From contig NZ_LT629847.1 of assembly GCF_900106845.1 (NCBI RefSeq), forward strand, positions 1 to 64,000: a stretch of 64,000 nucleotides of DNA, in the 5' to 3' direction. The DNA is from Romboutsia timonensis. Lineage in GTDB: Bacteria; Bacillota; Clostridia; Peptostreptococcales; Peptostreptococcaceae. This document shows, one piece after another, positions 51,046 to 59,999 of the stretch (position 1 is its first letter; the number at the start of each line of letters is the position of its first letter). Under the pieces are notes generated by a model. The model made no database searches and was not told the DNA's origin. It was given only the letters and a program-made list of their open reading frames with translations. The translations under genes and the position numbers were made by a program.

Positions 51046-51201
51046 CTAATTTTTATGTCCACCCTTCTTGGCTTTAGGGTGGTTTTTACTTTTACAAATA
51101 AATTCTCTTAACTTTATGTAAGAATCTATTATTATAGAAATACAATATGTAAATATAATACATATTATAGCTATTTCTTTAAGTATCTTAAGTTTATCCA
51201 T
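51046..51201 (-). CDS. predicted type I toxin, 51-residue membrane protein
   Basis: A short gene with a very strong AAGGAGGTG site seven bases before ATG. The 51-residue protein begins MDKLKILKEI, has one hydrophobic segment of about 18 residues (IAIICIIFTYCISIIID), and ends in a basic tail NHPKAKKGGHKN. A single helix plus a cationic end is the architecture of C. difficile and Bacillus type I toxins, which damage the membrane. The leader has an extended -10 (51286-51294) and a hairpin TTCCAT/ATGGAA against the ribosome site. It sits alone between two prepilin peptidase genes. Confidence 0.8.
   Translation of the reverse strand: MDKLKILKEIAIICIIFTYCISIIIDSYIKLREFICKSKNHPKAKKGGHKN
51059..51087 (+). 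terminator. terminator of the antitoxin RNA
   Basis: CCACCCT (51059-51065) and AGGGTGG (51076-51082) with a 10-base loop, followed by TTTTT. It is an intrinsic terminator on the plus strand lying inside the toxin coding end, so the toxin sequence itself supplies it. Confidence 0.8.
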
Positions 51202-51285
51202 ATATTTCACCTCCTTCCATGAAAAATGGAATTAGGCTTTAATATGAAAACTCACACCCTATAGATTGTAATTTCTCGAATTTTA

Positions 51286-51294
51286 ATTATACCA
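51286..51294 (-). promoter_or_regulatory. extended -10 promoter of the toxin gene
   Basis: TGGTATAAT on the minus strand, a TGn extended -10, gives a predicted leader of about 75-80 bases before ATG 51201. No good -35 was seen. It starts just past the prepilin peptidase terminator. Confidence 0.6.
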
Positions 51295-51295
51295 T

Positions 51296-51333
51296 AAAAA
51301 CTGGTATATTAGAATAATCCAATATACCAGTTT
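51296..51333 (-). terminator. intrinsic terminator of the pilT-prepilin peptidase unit
   Basis: AAACTGGTATATT and AATATACCAGTTT arms (13 bases) with a T-run on the minus strand, overlapping the peptidase end. Confidence 0.85.
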
Positions 51334-52085
51334 ATTATATTTGTACCATATAAGATACTTATCAATGCCCCCACAGATATAAACGGTCCATAAGGTATCA
51401 TTGAATTAAATTCTTTTTTCTTAATCTTACTATATATTATAGTAGCTACTCCATAAATAGCTCCAACATAAACACTTAAAAGTATTGTAAGTAAACCTAG
51501 TTTTATTCCTAAAAATAGTCCTACCATACCGAATAGCTTTATATCTCCACCACCCATTACTTCTTTCTTTATTATAAGCTCTATTAAATAGATTAAAACT
51601 AACATTCCTCCTCCACATATTAGACCTCCTAATAAGCTATCTTTTATGCTTATTCCTTGTCCTAATATATTGAAGATTACCGCTCCTAATGAGCCAAATA
51701 TTATTAGTTCATCAGGTATTATGTAATGGTCTAAATCTATAAATGTTATTATTACTAATAAAGATACTAATAATGAGTAATATAAAGTTATTATATTTGG
51801 TCCATACACAATATACACTAATACAAACAATATTCCTGTTAATAACTCTACTAAAGCATATCTTGGACTTATCTTTTGTCCACAATATCTACACTTTCCT
51901 CTTAATAAAGTCCAACTTAATATTGGTACTAAATCTAATGGCTTTAATCTAGTATTACAGTTATAGCAGTGTGAAGGTGGATTAACTACTGATTTTTTAT
52001 TTGGTATTCTGTAAATACATACATTGAAAAAACTACCTAATGATGCTCCAATTATGAATGATACTATCGCAAAATATATGTACAT
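51309..52085 (-). CDS. prepilin peptidase, full-length A24 family (PilD)
   Basis: This enzyme cleaves and N-methylates type IV prepilins. The 258-residue protein has an N-terminal membrane helix, then two zinc CxxC motifs (CYNCNTRLKPLDLVPILSW, CRYCGQKISPRYALVELLTG) of the methyltransferase region. The peptidase region follows with DLDHYIIPDELI and GGGDIKLFGM, containing both catalytic aspartates. It starts 2 bases after the pilT stop, so it is coupled to pilT. Confidence 0.95.
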   Translation of the reverse strand: MYIYFAIVSFIIGASLGSFFNVCIYRIPNKKSVVNPPSHCYNCNTRLKPLDLVPILSWTLLRGKCRYCGQKISPRYALVELLTGILFVLVYIVYGPNIITLYYSLLVSLLVIITFIDLDHYIIPDELIIFGSLGAVIFNILGQGISIKDSLLGGLICGGGMLVLIYLIELIIKKEVMGGGDIKLFGMVGLFLGIKLGLLTILLSVYVGAIYGVATIIYSKIKKKEFNSMIPYGPFISVGALISILYGTNIINWYIGLF

Positions 52086-52087
52086 AA

Positions 52088-53149
52088 TTAATATCTTTCT
52101 CCCACTAATCTACTTGTAAACTCATAGTCTGTACATCTACTTAATACACTATCTCTAGATATAAGACCTCTTCTATATAAGTTAACTAGCTCTTGGTCCA
52201 TAGACTGCATTCCTTGTTTACTTCCTGTTTGTATTATGTTTTGTATTTGATAAGTCTTGTTTTCTCTTATAAGGTTTCTTATAGCTGGATTTGCTACCAT
52301 TACCTCTAATGCTGCAACTCTTTTTCTTCCATCTATAGTTTTTATAAGCTGTTGAGATACAACTCCTTCACAAACAGTTGATAACTGAGTTCTAACTTGT
52401 TGTTGTTGCTCTGATGGGAACATATCAACTATTCTGTCTATAGTTTTCGCTGCTCCTACTGTATGTAAAGTCGAGAAAACTAAGTGACCTGTTTCTGCTG
52501 CAGTTAATGCTATTGATATAGTTTCAGGGTCACGCATCTCCCCTACAAGTATAACATCAGGGTCTTGACGAAGTATTGCTCTTAATGCAGAGTTAAAACT
52601 TTCTGTATCTTGTCCTATTTCTCTTTGGTTTACTAAACTTTGCTTGTGATCATGTACGTATTCTATTGGGTCTTCTAATGTTATTATATGTCTTTGTTGA
52701 TTTTCATTTATTATGTTTATTAAACTTGCTAAAGTTGTACTTTTACCACTTCCTGTTGGACCTGTTACAAGTACTAAACCTTTGTGCTTTTCTGCAAAAT
52801 TTTTTAAAACTTCTGGAAGTCCTAAAGTATCAAAGTCTGGTATATGTGATGTTATTGTTCTTATTGCTATTGCAAAGTTTCCTTTTTGTTTATAGGCATT
52901 TACTCTGAATCTTTCTCCAGATTCTATTGAAACTGAGAAGTCACATTCTCCATCTTCTTCTATTCTTTTAAAGTTCTTTTCTCCTGCTATTTCTCTTGTC
53001 ATAGCTTGTGTGTGTTCTTTTGTTAATACTGTTTCTGATAAGTTTACGAAAGAACCTTTTACTCTTGCTATTGGTGTGCTGTTTATTGTTATATGTATAT
53101 CTGATGCACCTAATTCTATTGATTTTTTTAATAAATCATGTATGTTCAC
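52088..53149 (-). CDS. pilT: type IV pilus retraction ATPase PilT
   Basis: PilT drives pilus retraction. The 353-residue protein has an N-terminal ASDIHITINSTP domain, Walker A GPTGSGKST at 130-138, the Asp box GLVLVTG and the Walker B/His-box region TLEDPIEYVHDHKQS. It also has the PilT-specific AIRNLIRENK near the C terminus. A frame starts at ATG 53167, but AAGGGG lies before GTG 53149 (MNIHDLLKKS), so that start is used. Confidence 0.95.
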   Translation of the reverse strand: MNIHDLLKKSIELGASDIHITINSTPIARVKGSFVNLSETVLTKEHTQAMTREIAGEKNFKRIEEDGECDFSVSIESGERFRVNAYKQKGNFAIAIRTITSHIPDFDTLGLPEVLKNFAEKHKGLVLVTGPTGSGKSTTLASLINIINENQQRHIITLEDPIEYVHDHKQSLVNQREIGQDTESFNSALRAILRQDPDVILVGEMRDPETISIALTAAETGHLVFSTLHTVGAAKTIDRIVDMFPSEQQQQVRTQLSTVCEGVVSQQLIKTIDGRKRVAALEVMVANPAIRNLIRENKTYQIQNIIQTGSKQGMQSMDQELVNLYRRGLISRDSVLSRCTDYEFTSRLVGERY

Positions 53150-53363
53150 ATTAATTCCCCTTATCATATGGCTTATTTTATAATTTTATATTATCAAATA
53201 TACTTTATTTTATAACCATATTTTTCATAAATATTCCTAGCATAAAAAAGCTATTATCATAAATTTAATTATATAACCTTTTATTCATAATATTTTTTAT
53301 TATTCCTGCATCATAAATATAAGGTTTAATGAATATTTTAATTAATATAGAAATTTATAGCAT

Positions 53364-53396
53364 AAAAATACACCCTATTATAAAATAAGGTGTATT
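53364..53396 (-). terminator. intrinsic terminator after prs
   Basis: AATACACC and GGTGTATT arms around an AT-rich loop, with a T-run on the minus strand, just past the prs stop. The 235-base gap 53168-53402 holds no other recognised feature. Confidence 0.75.
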
Positions 53397-53402
53397 CATT
53401 AA

Positions 53403-54353
53403 TTAAAATAATTGACTTATAGATTCGTTAGCGAATATTTTCTTTATTGCATCTCCAAATAAATGTGCAACAGTTTTTATTTGTATCTTATCTATCTTCT
53501 TTTCTTCAGGAAGTTGTATAGTATCAAGAACTATTAACTCACTTATAGCAGAAGCTTCTATTCTTTCTATTGCTGGACCTGATAATACTGCATGTGTACA
53601 ACAAGCGTAAACTTCTTTAGCACCAAATTCTTTAAGTGCATTAGCAGCATTACATATTGTTCCTGCTGTATCTATCATATCATCTAATAATATAACATTT
53701 TTATCTTTAACATCGCCTATTATGTTCATTATTTCACATACGTTAGCTTTTGGTCTTCTCTTGTCTATTATAGCTAGAGGGACATCTCCATCTAATCCAT
53801 TAGCAAATTTTCTAGATCTTGTAACACTTCCTAAGTCAGGAGATACTACTACTAAATCTTCTATGTTTTTGCTGTTGAAGTAGTCTGCTAATATTGCACC
53901 ACCTTGTAAATGATCTAGTGGTATATCAAAGTATCCTTGTATTTGTGCAGCATGTAAATCCATAGTTAAAACTCTATCTGCTCCTGCTGCTGTTATTAAG
54001 TTTGCAACTAATTTAGCTGTGATTGGATCTCTTGCCTTAGCTTTTCTATCTTGTCTTGCATATCCGTAGTAAGGAATAACTGCTGTTATTCTTCCTGCTG
54101 ATGCTCTTTTTAATGCATCTATCATTATTAATAATTCCATTAAATTTTCATTTACTGGGCTATTAGTTGATTGAACTACGAAAACATCGCATCCTCTTAC
54201 TGTTTCATTCATGTTTACGCTTATTTCGCCATCACTAAATGTACCTACTTCACAATCTGCTAAAGGTACACCTATGTAATCAGCTATTTTTTGAGCTAAT
54301 TCTTTAGATGAATTACCTGCAAGTATTTTGATTTCACTTCCGCTAGTGTTCAT
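53403..54353 (-). CDS. prs: ribose-phosphate pyrophosphokinase
   Basis: Prs makes PRPP from ribose 5-phosphate and ATP. The 316-residue protein has [18 protein letters not shown], the flexible-loop region [14 protein letters not shown], and the PRPP motif [24 protein letters not shown] precedes the start. PRPP is used by PurR and Upp encoded nearby. Confidence 0.97.
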   Translation of the reverse strand: MNTSGSEIKILAGNSSKELAQKIADYIGVPLADCEVGTFSDGEISVNMNETVRGCDVFVVQSTNSPVNENLMELLIMIDALKRASAGRITAVIPYYGYARQDRKAKARDPITAKLVANLITAAGADRVLTMDLHAAQIQGYFDIPLDHLQGGAILADYFNSKNIEDLVVVSPDLGSVTRSRKFANGLDGDVPLAIIDKRRPKANVCEIMNIIGDVKDKNVILLDDMIDTAGTICNAANALKEFGAKEVYACCTHAVLSGPAIERIEASAISELIVLDTIQLPEEKKIDKIQIKTVAHLFGDAIKKIFANESISQLF

Positions 54354-54433
54354 TTGTATCCTCCCAAAACTTTAAAAACAATTTATTTATTAAAACTTAG
54401 GCGTTTTGCCTTAAATAATAAGCTATTTAGTTG

Positions 54434-55810
54434 CTATTTATTGTTATCTCTTTCTTCCTTTTTTGCTACCCAGCCTTCTTTTATCACTTGTCTTTCTCTG
54501 GCTACTGCTAATGCTCCTTGTGGAACATCATTAGTTATAGTTGATCCTGTAGCTACGTATCCCTTTTCTTCTACAGTAACTGGTGCAACTAAGTTAGAAT
54601 TTGAGCCTATAAATGCTCCATCTTTAACTGTTGATTTAAATTTATTTTTGCCATCGTAGTTTACAAATACTACTCCGCATCCTATATTTACATCCTTACC
54701 AACGTGTGCATCTCCTATATATGATAAGTGTGATGCTTTAGAGTTATCTTCTATAGTAGCATTTTTAACTTCTACGAAGTCTCCTATTTTAACATTGTTT
54801 CCTATATTACTATTTGGTCTTAAGTATGCATATGGTCCTACTGTAGTATTTTCTCCAACAGTACTATCTACTATTGTTGAACTTTGTACTTCTGTATAAT
54901 TTCCTATTTGAGAATTTGTTATACTACAATTCATTCCTATTACACAGTTTGTTCCTATTTTAGTATTTCCTCTAAGCATTGCTCCAGGATATACTATAGT
55001 ATCATTTCCTATTTCTACATCTGCTTCTATATAAGTTGAGTTAACATCTATTATTGTTACTCCATTTAACATATGAGATTCATTTATTCTTCTTCTCATT
55101 ATTTCTTCAGCTTTTGATAATTCAACTCTTGAATTAACTCCCATTAGTTCTTCTATTGTAGAACCATTGAAAGCCCCTACTTTTTGACCTTTATCTCTCA
55201 TTATTTTGATTGTATCTGTTAGGTAGTATTCACCTTGAGCATTGTTGTTATCTAATAAATCAAGACTTTCTCTTAATGATTTCCCATTGAAGCAGTATAT
55301 TCCTGAATTTATTTCTTTTGCTTTCTTTTCTTCTTCATTAGCATCTTTTTGCTCTACTATTTTAAGTAGATCTTTGTTTTCATCTCTTATTATTCTTCCA
55401 TATCCAGTTGGATTATCTACTGTAGTTGTAAGAACTGTTGCATGATATCCGTGTTCTATATGGTAATCGAATAATCTTTTTAATGTTTCTTCTTTTACTA
55501 AAGGTGTATCTCCGCAAAGCACAACTATAGTATCATTATCATTTATATATTCTTTAGCCATCATTACTGCATGACCTGTTCCTAATTGATCTGTTTGCAT
55601 TGCTATCATAGTGTCTTTAGGTAATTTTTCTTTTACTACATCAGATTCGTGACCTAAGATTGCAACTATATCATTAACCCCTGATTTTTTTGAAACGCTT
55701 ATTACGTGGTTTACCATTTCTTTACCACATACTTTATGTACAACCTTTGGATATTTAGACTTCATTCTTGTTCCTTTACCAGCGGCAAGGATTATCGCTT
55801 TAAAATTCAT
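54434..55810 (-). CDS. glmU: bifunctional GlmU (N-acetylglucosamine-1-phosphate uridylyltransferase/acetyltransferase)
   Basis: GlmU makes UDP-N-acetylglucosamine for cell wall. The 458-residue protein has the N-terminal pyrophosphorylase domain (IILAAGKGTRMKSKYPKV) to about residue 230 and a C-terminal left-handed beta-helix of hexapeptide repeats (GPYAYLRPNSNIGNNVKIGDFVEVKNA, HLSYIGDAHVG). GGAGTGGGG precedes the start. Downstream of spoVG as in Bacillus. Confidence 0.97.
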   Translation of the reverse strand: MNFKAIILAAGKGTRMKSKYPKVVHKVCGKEMVNHVISVSKKSGVNDIVAILGHESDVVKEKLPKDTMIAMQTDQLGTGHAVMMAKEYINDNDTIVVLCGDTPLVKEETLKRLFDYHIEHGYHATVLTTTVDNPTGYGRIIRDENKDLLKIVEQKDANEEEKKAKEINSGIYCFNGKSLRESLDLLDNNNAQGEYYLTDTIKIMRDKGQKVGAFNGSTIEELMGVNSRVELSKAEEIMRRRINESHMLNGVTIIDVNSTYIEADVEIGNDTIVYPGAMLRGNTKIGTNCVIGMNCSITNSQIGNYTEVQSSTIVDSTVGENTTVGPYAYLRPNSNIGNNVKIGDFVEVKNATIEDNSKASHLSYIGDAHVGKDVNIGCGVVFVNYDGKNKFKSTVKDGAFIGSNSNLVAPVTVEEKGYVATGSTITNDVPQGALAVARERQVIKEGWVAKKEERDNNK

Positions 55811-55960
55811 GTCCCCACTCCATTCATTAATTATTTTCCTATATATGTATAATATGTAAAATTACATATTAGTATTCAATGTCATTCATTTCTACTAACT
55901 AATATATCACTTTTTTACAAAAAAGTATATATTTAAACAAAGTTTACTGACTTTAACAAC

Positions 55961-55986
55961 AAAAAAGAGCCGAAAGTTCGACTCTT
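55961..55986 (-). terminator. intrinsic terminator after spoVG
   Basis: AAGAGTCGAA and TTCGGCTCTT arms on the minus strand (one G-U), then a T-run. It lies beyond the repeat copy at 56009-56097. Confidence 0.82.
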
Positions 55987-56008
55987 AACAATTTATATAT
56001 ATTCTTTC

Positions 56009-56097
56009 ATAATTTAATTTTAACAAAAAATTAACTTGAATCATCTTACCAACGACATATCCTTAGTATTGCTATAGATATATCCGTTATTCAAAAT
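56009..56097. repeat. intergenic palindromic repeat, copy B (right end lost)
   Basis: It aligns base for base, without gaps, to the left and middle of the 60000-60114 copy: CCAACGACATATCCTTAG matches CCAACGATATATCCTTGC, and both share a later ATATATCCGTT or ATACATCCGTT. The right arm is missing because the copy ends at the spoVG stop. Confidence 0.75.
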
Positions 56098-56375
56098 TAT
56101 TCAGCTGCAACTTCTAGTTGAGCTACTGTTTCATGGTAAGCTTTTAATACTGCATCTTCTACTACTTGTCTCATTTCAGCATTTATAGGATGAGCTATAT
56201 CTCTGAAGTTTCCTTCTCCTACTTTTCTGCTTGGCATTGCTATGAATAATCCATTATGACCTTCTATAACCTTTATGTCATGTACTACAAATAGGTTATC
56301 AAAAGTTAATGAAACTATACATTTCATTTTACCTTCATCTGTTATTTTTCTTACTCTTACGTCAGTTATCTTCAT
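56097..56375 (-). CDS. spoVG: septation/sporulation regulator SpoVG
   Basis: SpoVG is a small nucleic-acid-binding regulator of division and sporulation. The 92-residue protein reads [40 protein letters not shown] and [17 protein letters not shown], close to the Bacillus protein. AAAGGGGG precedes ATG. A sigma-H-like promoter lies upstream. Confidence 0.97.
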   Translation of the reverse strand: MKITDVRVRKITDEGKMKCIVSLTFDNLFVVHDIKVIEGHNGLFIAMPSRKVGEGNFRDIAHPINAEMRQVVEDAVLKAYHETVAQLEVAAE

Positions 56376-56456
56376 CTCTAAATATCCCCCTTTAATTTTG
56401 ACAAAATATAATCTTTAAATAATATATTTATTTTTCTATCTAGTCTCTTAATATAA

Positions 56457-56484
56457 GTAATTCTAGGTTATTTTAAAATATCCT
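56457..56484 (-). promoter_or_regulatory. sigma-H-like spoVG promoter
   Basis: On the minus strand AGGATAT (56484-56478) and GAATTAC (56463-56457) are 14 bases apart, the same form and spacing as the sigma-H promoter of Bacillus spoVG (AGGATTT-N14-GAATTGA). It begins about 80 bases before the spoVG start. Confidence 0.72.
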
Positions 56485-56519
56485 TTTTATTTTTTAAAAT
56501 TTTTTATATATTTTTTGTT

Positions 56520-57401
56520 TTATTCCTCATATGTATCATCTAATACATCTTCTAAATCATAATTTTCTTCATGATCTTCATTTTTATATTCATCTTTAAA
56601 TGTTTTTAAGTTTGGTTGTACTGATATTTTATCACCTTGAACATCTAATTCTATTAATGATATGTAATTTTTAACCATTTTTTCTTCTGGCTGAGTTGTC
56701 GATATAAATACTCCCGTTCCAACAACTTCTGCTCCAAATTCAGTCATAAGATCTGTCATACCTTTTATAGTTCCCCCACCTCTCATAAAGTCATCAATTA
56801 TTATAACTTTACTGTCTGGCTTTAGAGCTTTTCTTGGTAAACTCATACTTTCAACTTTTGATGTGTTTCCACTTACATATGTCATGCTAAGAGTCGGACC
56901 TTCTGATACTTTTATATCTTTTCTTATTATAACAAGTGGTAAATTCATAGCCTTTGCTGTCATAAGTGCCATTGGAATTCCCTTAGTTTCCATTGTAACA
57001 ACATAATCTGCTTCTGCATAATCTATATTTGAGGCCATTATTTTTCCTATTTTTGATACTATTGTAGGATTATATATTAAATCGATTAGGTATAGAAATC
57101 CTCCAGATAGGATTCTTGACGGATCACTTATTTTTTGACATAAATCTAGTAAGAATTCCTCATTTTCAGCTTTAGATGTTTTTGGTATATATTTTACTCC
57201 ACCTGCTGCTCCAGATATTGTTATAACTTTACCTAATTCTAGTTTTTCAAATACGTTTTTTACTACTAATAAGTCTTCACTTATTGTTGACTTTGCTGCA
57301 TTAAATTGATTCGTAAAGTGGCTTAATGTAAATATTTTATTTGGATTATCGGATAGTATTTTAACTATAGCTCCTATTCTTTCCGTTCTTTTAAATTTCA
57401 T
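56520..57401 (-). CDS. purR: purine operon repressor PurR
   Basis: PurR represses purine genes and is released by PRPP. The 293-residue protein has an N-terminal winged helix (RTERIGAIVKILSDNPNKIFTLSHF, SKSTISEDL-like) and a C-terminal phosphoribosyltransferase-like domain with the PRPP loop VIIIDDFMRGGGTIKGM. AGGAGGT precedes the start. An acidic tail EEDNYDLEDVLDD-like end is longer than in Bacillus. purR-spoVG order is conserved. Confidence 0.95.
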   Translation of the reverse strand: MKFKRTERIGAIVKILSDNPNKIFTLSHFTNQFNAAKSTISEDLLVVKNVFEKLELGKVITISGAAGGVKYIPKTSKAENEEFLLDLCQKISDPSRILSGGFLYLIDLIYNPTIVSKIGKIMASNIDYAEADYVVTMETKGIPMALMTAKAMNLPLVIIRKDIKVSEGPTLSMTYVSGNTSKVESMSLPRKALKPDSKVIIIDDFMRGGGTIKGMTDLMTEFGAEVVGTGVFISTTQPEEKMVKNYISLIELDVQGDKISVQPNLKTFKDEYKNEDHEENYDLEDVLDDTYEE

Positions 57402-57600
57402 TAGTTTTACCTCCTAAACTAAATAATGCACAACTATTTCTATTATGATATAATAGTAATTATGTTTATTTAGTTTTAAATATATATTATATATATAGTA
57501 TATGTATATTTATTCTAAAATAATATTGAACATTCTAATATTATACCACAAATATAGTTCATATTGTAGAACTTAATTGATAAAGAAAGGTGGTTTTGTT
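57402..57600. promoter_or_regulatory. divergent purR/murC promoter region
   Basis: It holds an extended -10 TGGTATAAT facing purR (57540-57548, minus), a perfect 7-base dyad CTATTATGATATAATAG (57440-57456), and AGTTC-N8-GAACT near murC. No PurR box of the CGAACA type was found. The function of the dyads is unknown. Confidence 0.4.
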
Positions 57601-58956
57601 ATGAAGATACATTTTATAGGGATTGGCGGTATTAGCATGAGTGCTTTGGCGGAAATTTGTATTAACAAAGGTTATCAAGTTTCTGGTTCAGATATGAATG
57701 AATCATATCTTTTAGATAAGCTAAGAAATCAAGGTGCTAAAATATTTATCGGCCATAGTAAAGAGCATATATCTGATGATGTAGATATGGTTATTTATAC
57801 TGCAGCTGTTCATGAAGATAATCCTGAAATGATAGCTACTAAAGAAAAAAATAAGCTTACTATGGATAGAGCTGCTTTCTTAGGTCAAATAATGAGAGAA
57901 TATAAAAACTCAATAGCAGTATCTGGAACTCACGGTAAAACTTCAACAACTTCTATGCTGTCTACTATATTCGAATATGCTGATTTAGACCCTACTATAT
58001 TAGTTGGTGGTAATTTAAGTGTTATAGGTGGTAATGTTAAGATAGGTAATTCAGATCACTTTATAACAGAAGCCTGTGAATATGTTGATAGTTTCCTTAA
58101 CTTCAACCCAAAAATATCTATAGTTTTAAACATAGAAGAAGATCATCTTGATTATTTCTCTGGTATAGATGAAATAAAAGCTTCTTTCAACAAGTTTGGA
58201 AAACTTCTTCCTAAAAACGGATATTTTATAATAAATGGTGACGATGAGAATACAAAATATATATTATATGATGTAAAAGCTACTATAGTTAAATATGGTA
58301 CTAATCCATCTAATGATGCTGTAATTTCAAACATAGAATTTAATGAAAATGGATATGGAATGTTTAACTTAAGCTTTAACGGAAAAGATTTAGGTAGATT
58401 TGAACTTTCTGTTCCTGGAATACACAATATATATAATGCTAGTGCTGCAATACTTGCTTCTTACGTTTCTGATATTGATTTAGAAGTTATAAGAAAAAAT
58501 ATAAAATCTTATAATGGAGTTGGTAGAAGATTTGAAGTTAAGGGTAGCTATAATGGTGCATTAGTTGTTGATGATTATGCTCACCATCCAACAGAGTTAA
58601 AGGCAACTTTATCTGCTGCTAAAAAGTTAAAGAAATCAACTTTATGGTGTATATTCCAACCACATACTTATACTAGAACAAAATCTTTATTAAATGAATT
58701 TGCTGAAGCATTCTACTCTGCTGATAAGGTTATTATAACTGATATTTATGCTGCTAGAGAGAATGATCCAGGAGATATACATTCTAAAGATTTAGTTGAA
58801 AAATTATATCAAAATCATGTAGATGCAACTTATATAAGTAATTTCGAGGATATAACTGAGTATTTAAGAAAACATGTTCAAAATAATGACTTAGTTATAA
58901 CAGCTGGAGCTGGTCCTATATTCAAAGTTGCTGAAGCTTTAGTCGAAGAAAAATAA
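57601..58956 (+). CDS. murC: UDP-N-acetylmuramate-L-alanine ligase MurC
   Basis: MurC adds L-alanine to UDP-MurNAc in peptidoglycan synthesis. The 451-residue protein has an N-terminal [17 protein letters not shown] loop, ATP loop [28 protein letters not shown], and C-terminal [15 protein letters not shown]. The ATG at 57601 follows AAAGGTGG; a longer frame from 57577 is unlikely. It is the only confident plus-strand protein gene, divergent from purR. Confidence 0.97.
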   Translation: MKIHFIGIGGISMSALAEICINKGYQVSGSDMNESYLLDKLRNQGAKIFIGHSKEHISDDVDMVIYTAAVHEDNPEMIATKEKNKLTMDRAAFLGQIMREYKNSIAVSGTHGKTSTTSMLSTIFEYADLDPTILVGGNLSVIGGNVKIGNSDHFITEACEYVDSFLNFNPKISIVLNIEEDHLDYFSGIDEIKASFNKFGKLLPKNGYFIINGDDENTKYILYDVKATIVKYGTNPSNDAVISNIEFNENGYGMFNLSFNGKDLGRFELSVPGIHNIYNASAAILASYVSDIDLEVIRKNIKSYNGVGRRFEVKGSYNGALVVDDYAHHPTELKATLSAAKKLKKSTLWCIFQPHTYTRTKSLLNEFAEAFYSADKVIITDIYAARENDPGDIHSKDLVEKLYQNHVDATYISNFEDITEYLRKHVQNNDLVITAGAGPIFKVAEALVEEK

Positions 58957-58981
58957 TACTTATATATATATATATTTAAAT

Positions 58982-59022
58982 AAAAAAGGAGCTAATCTTA
59001 ATGCTAGATTGCTCCTTTTTTT
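58982..59022. terminator. bidirectional terminator between murC and the convergent gene
   Basis: AAAAAAGGAGC and GCTCCTTTTTT arms with an 18-base loop, T-runs on both strands. It stops murC from the left and the convergent gene from the right. Confidence 0.88.
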
Positions 59023-59026
59023 ATAT

Positions 59027-59836
59027 TTATTCTGAATCATCAGAATCTGACGGTAATTTAAATATCTCTTCTCTTAAATACTCATATAGTGCTATAGATA
59101 CTTCATAGTAAGCTTCACCCTTATCTGATGATATCTTTACATAGTCTTTACCCATTGTTTCTATTTTTAAAGTATAGTTATCACCATGTATATCTATAGT
59201 AAAGTTATACTTACTTCTTTCCTTATTCTTTTCTGGTTGTATTTTACCAACAATTCTTTTTGATGACATCTTATATGCTAAATCATCATATTTCCACTTA
59301 TGTATTGTTTTCTTTTGATCATTATAAGATACACTTACATTTTTCCATGTTTTATACTTTTTCACAAAATCAAATGATGTATATATACTCCCACTTAAAA
59401 CTTTTTCGAATCTTGTTTTTTCAGATACTGGTATTTTATAATATACTTCTTCATTTACAGTATATATTCTAAAAAGATTTAAATCTGTTGAAAATCTTAC
59501 CCCATCATCAGAGTATCCAGTATATATTGGTGTGAGTTTATCTGATTTCCTTACTTTTGAAAATTTAGTAAGTTCATATTTTACTTCATCCCAATAAATT
59601 TCATCTACTTTTATATTTTCTACTTCCTCATTAGACATATAAATCTTTTTCTTGCTACTTAATTGCTTCATAAGTGGTCTATTATCTATTTCTTCATCTT
59701 CTTTAGATTCTACTTTAGGTCTATCTTTATTATCTAAGTATGTACCTGCATAAAAAGCAAGACCATATATTATAAAGAAGGCAACTATAGATATAGCCAC
59801 TAATACACTCTTTTTAATTTTTCTTTTTTTTGCCAT
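59027..59836 (-). CDS. unknown single-pass membrane protein
   Basis: A 269-residue protein: a basic start KKRKIKKS, one membrane helix (residues 10-33), then about 235 hydrophilic residues with many Lys, Tyr and Asp. It has repeated beta-like segments (YYKIPVSEKTRFEKVLSGSIYTSFDFV, NFTIDIHGDNYTLKIETMG). The acidic end DSDDSE is low complexity. No family was recognised. It is convergent to murC and isolated; the bulk lies outside the membrane if the positive-inside rule holds. Confidence 0.75.
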   Translation of the reverse strand: MAKKRKIKKSVLVAISIVAFFIIYGLAFYAGTYLDNKDRPKVESKEDEEIDNRPLMKQLSSKKKIYMSNEEVENIKVDEIYWDEVKYELTKFSKVRKSDKLTPIYTGYSDDGVRFSTDLNLFRIYTVNEEVYYKIPVSEKTRFEKVLSGSIYTSFDFVKKYKTWKNVSVSYNDQKKTIHKWKYDDLAYKMSSKRIVGKIQPEKNKERSKYNFTIDIHGDNYTLKIETMGKDYVKISSDKGEAYYEVSIALYEYLREEIFKLPSDSDDSE

Positions 59837-59999
59837 TCCTATCCTCCTAAGCTTATGTAGTCATAAAGTAATTATATTACTTTTTTGTTCATTTTTTAAG
59901 TAATAATTCTTATTATCCTTATTTCCTTGGAAATTAATATAATTTTTATCTTTTACTTTCTGATTATAGTCAAATAACTTAAATACTATTTACTATTTT

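Larger units (their letters stand above)
50988..51090 (+). ncRNA. predicted antisense antitoxin RNA
   Basis: A roughly 100-base plus-strand RNA is inferred from the extended -10 at 50973-50981 and the intrinsic terminator at 51059-51087. The whole RNA is complementary to the 3' part of the toxin transcript: the last 45 bases of its coding region and its 3' leader. Convergent, 3'-overlapping antisense RNAs are the layout of C. difficile type I toxin-antitoxin loci. Transcription itself has not been seen. Confidence 0.65.

Noticed and set aside
54354-54659. Plus-strand reading frame of 101 codons starting between prs and glmU
   Set aside because: Mostly antisense to glmU, no ribosome site, no recognisable protein.
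57402-57600. PurR box in the purR/murC region
   Set aside because: The characteristic CGAACA core was not found in either orientation; only short AT-rich dyads are present.
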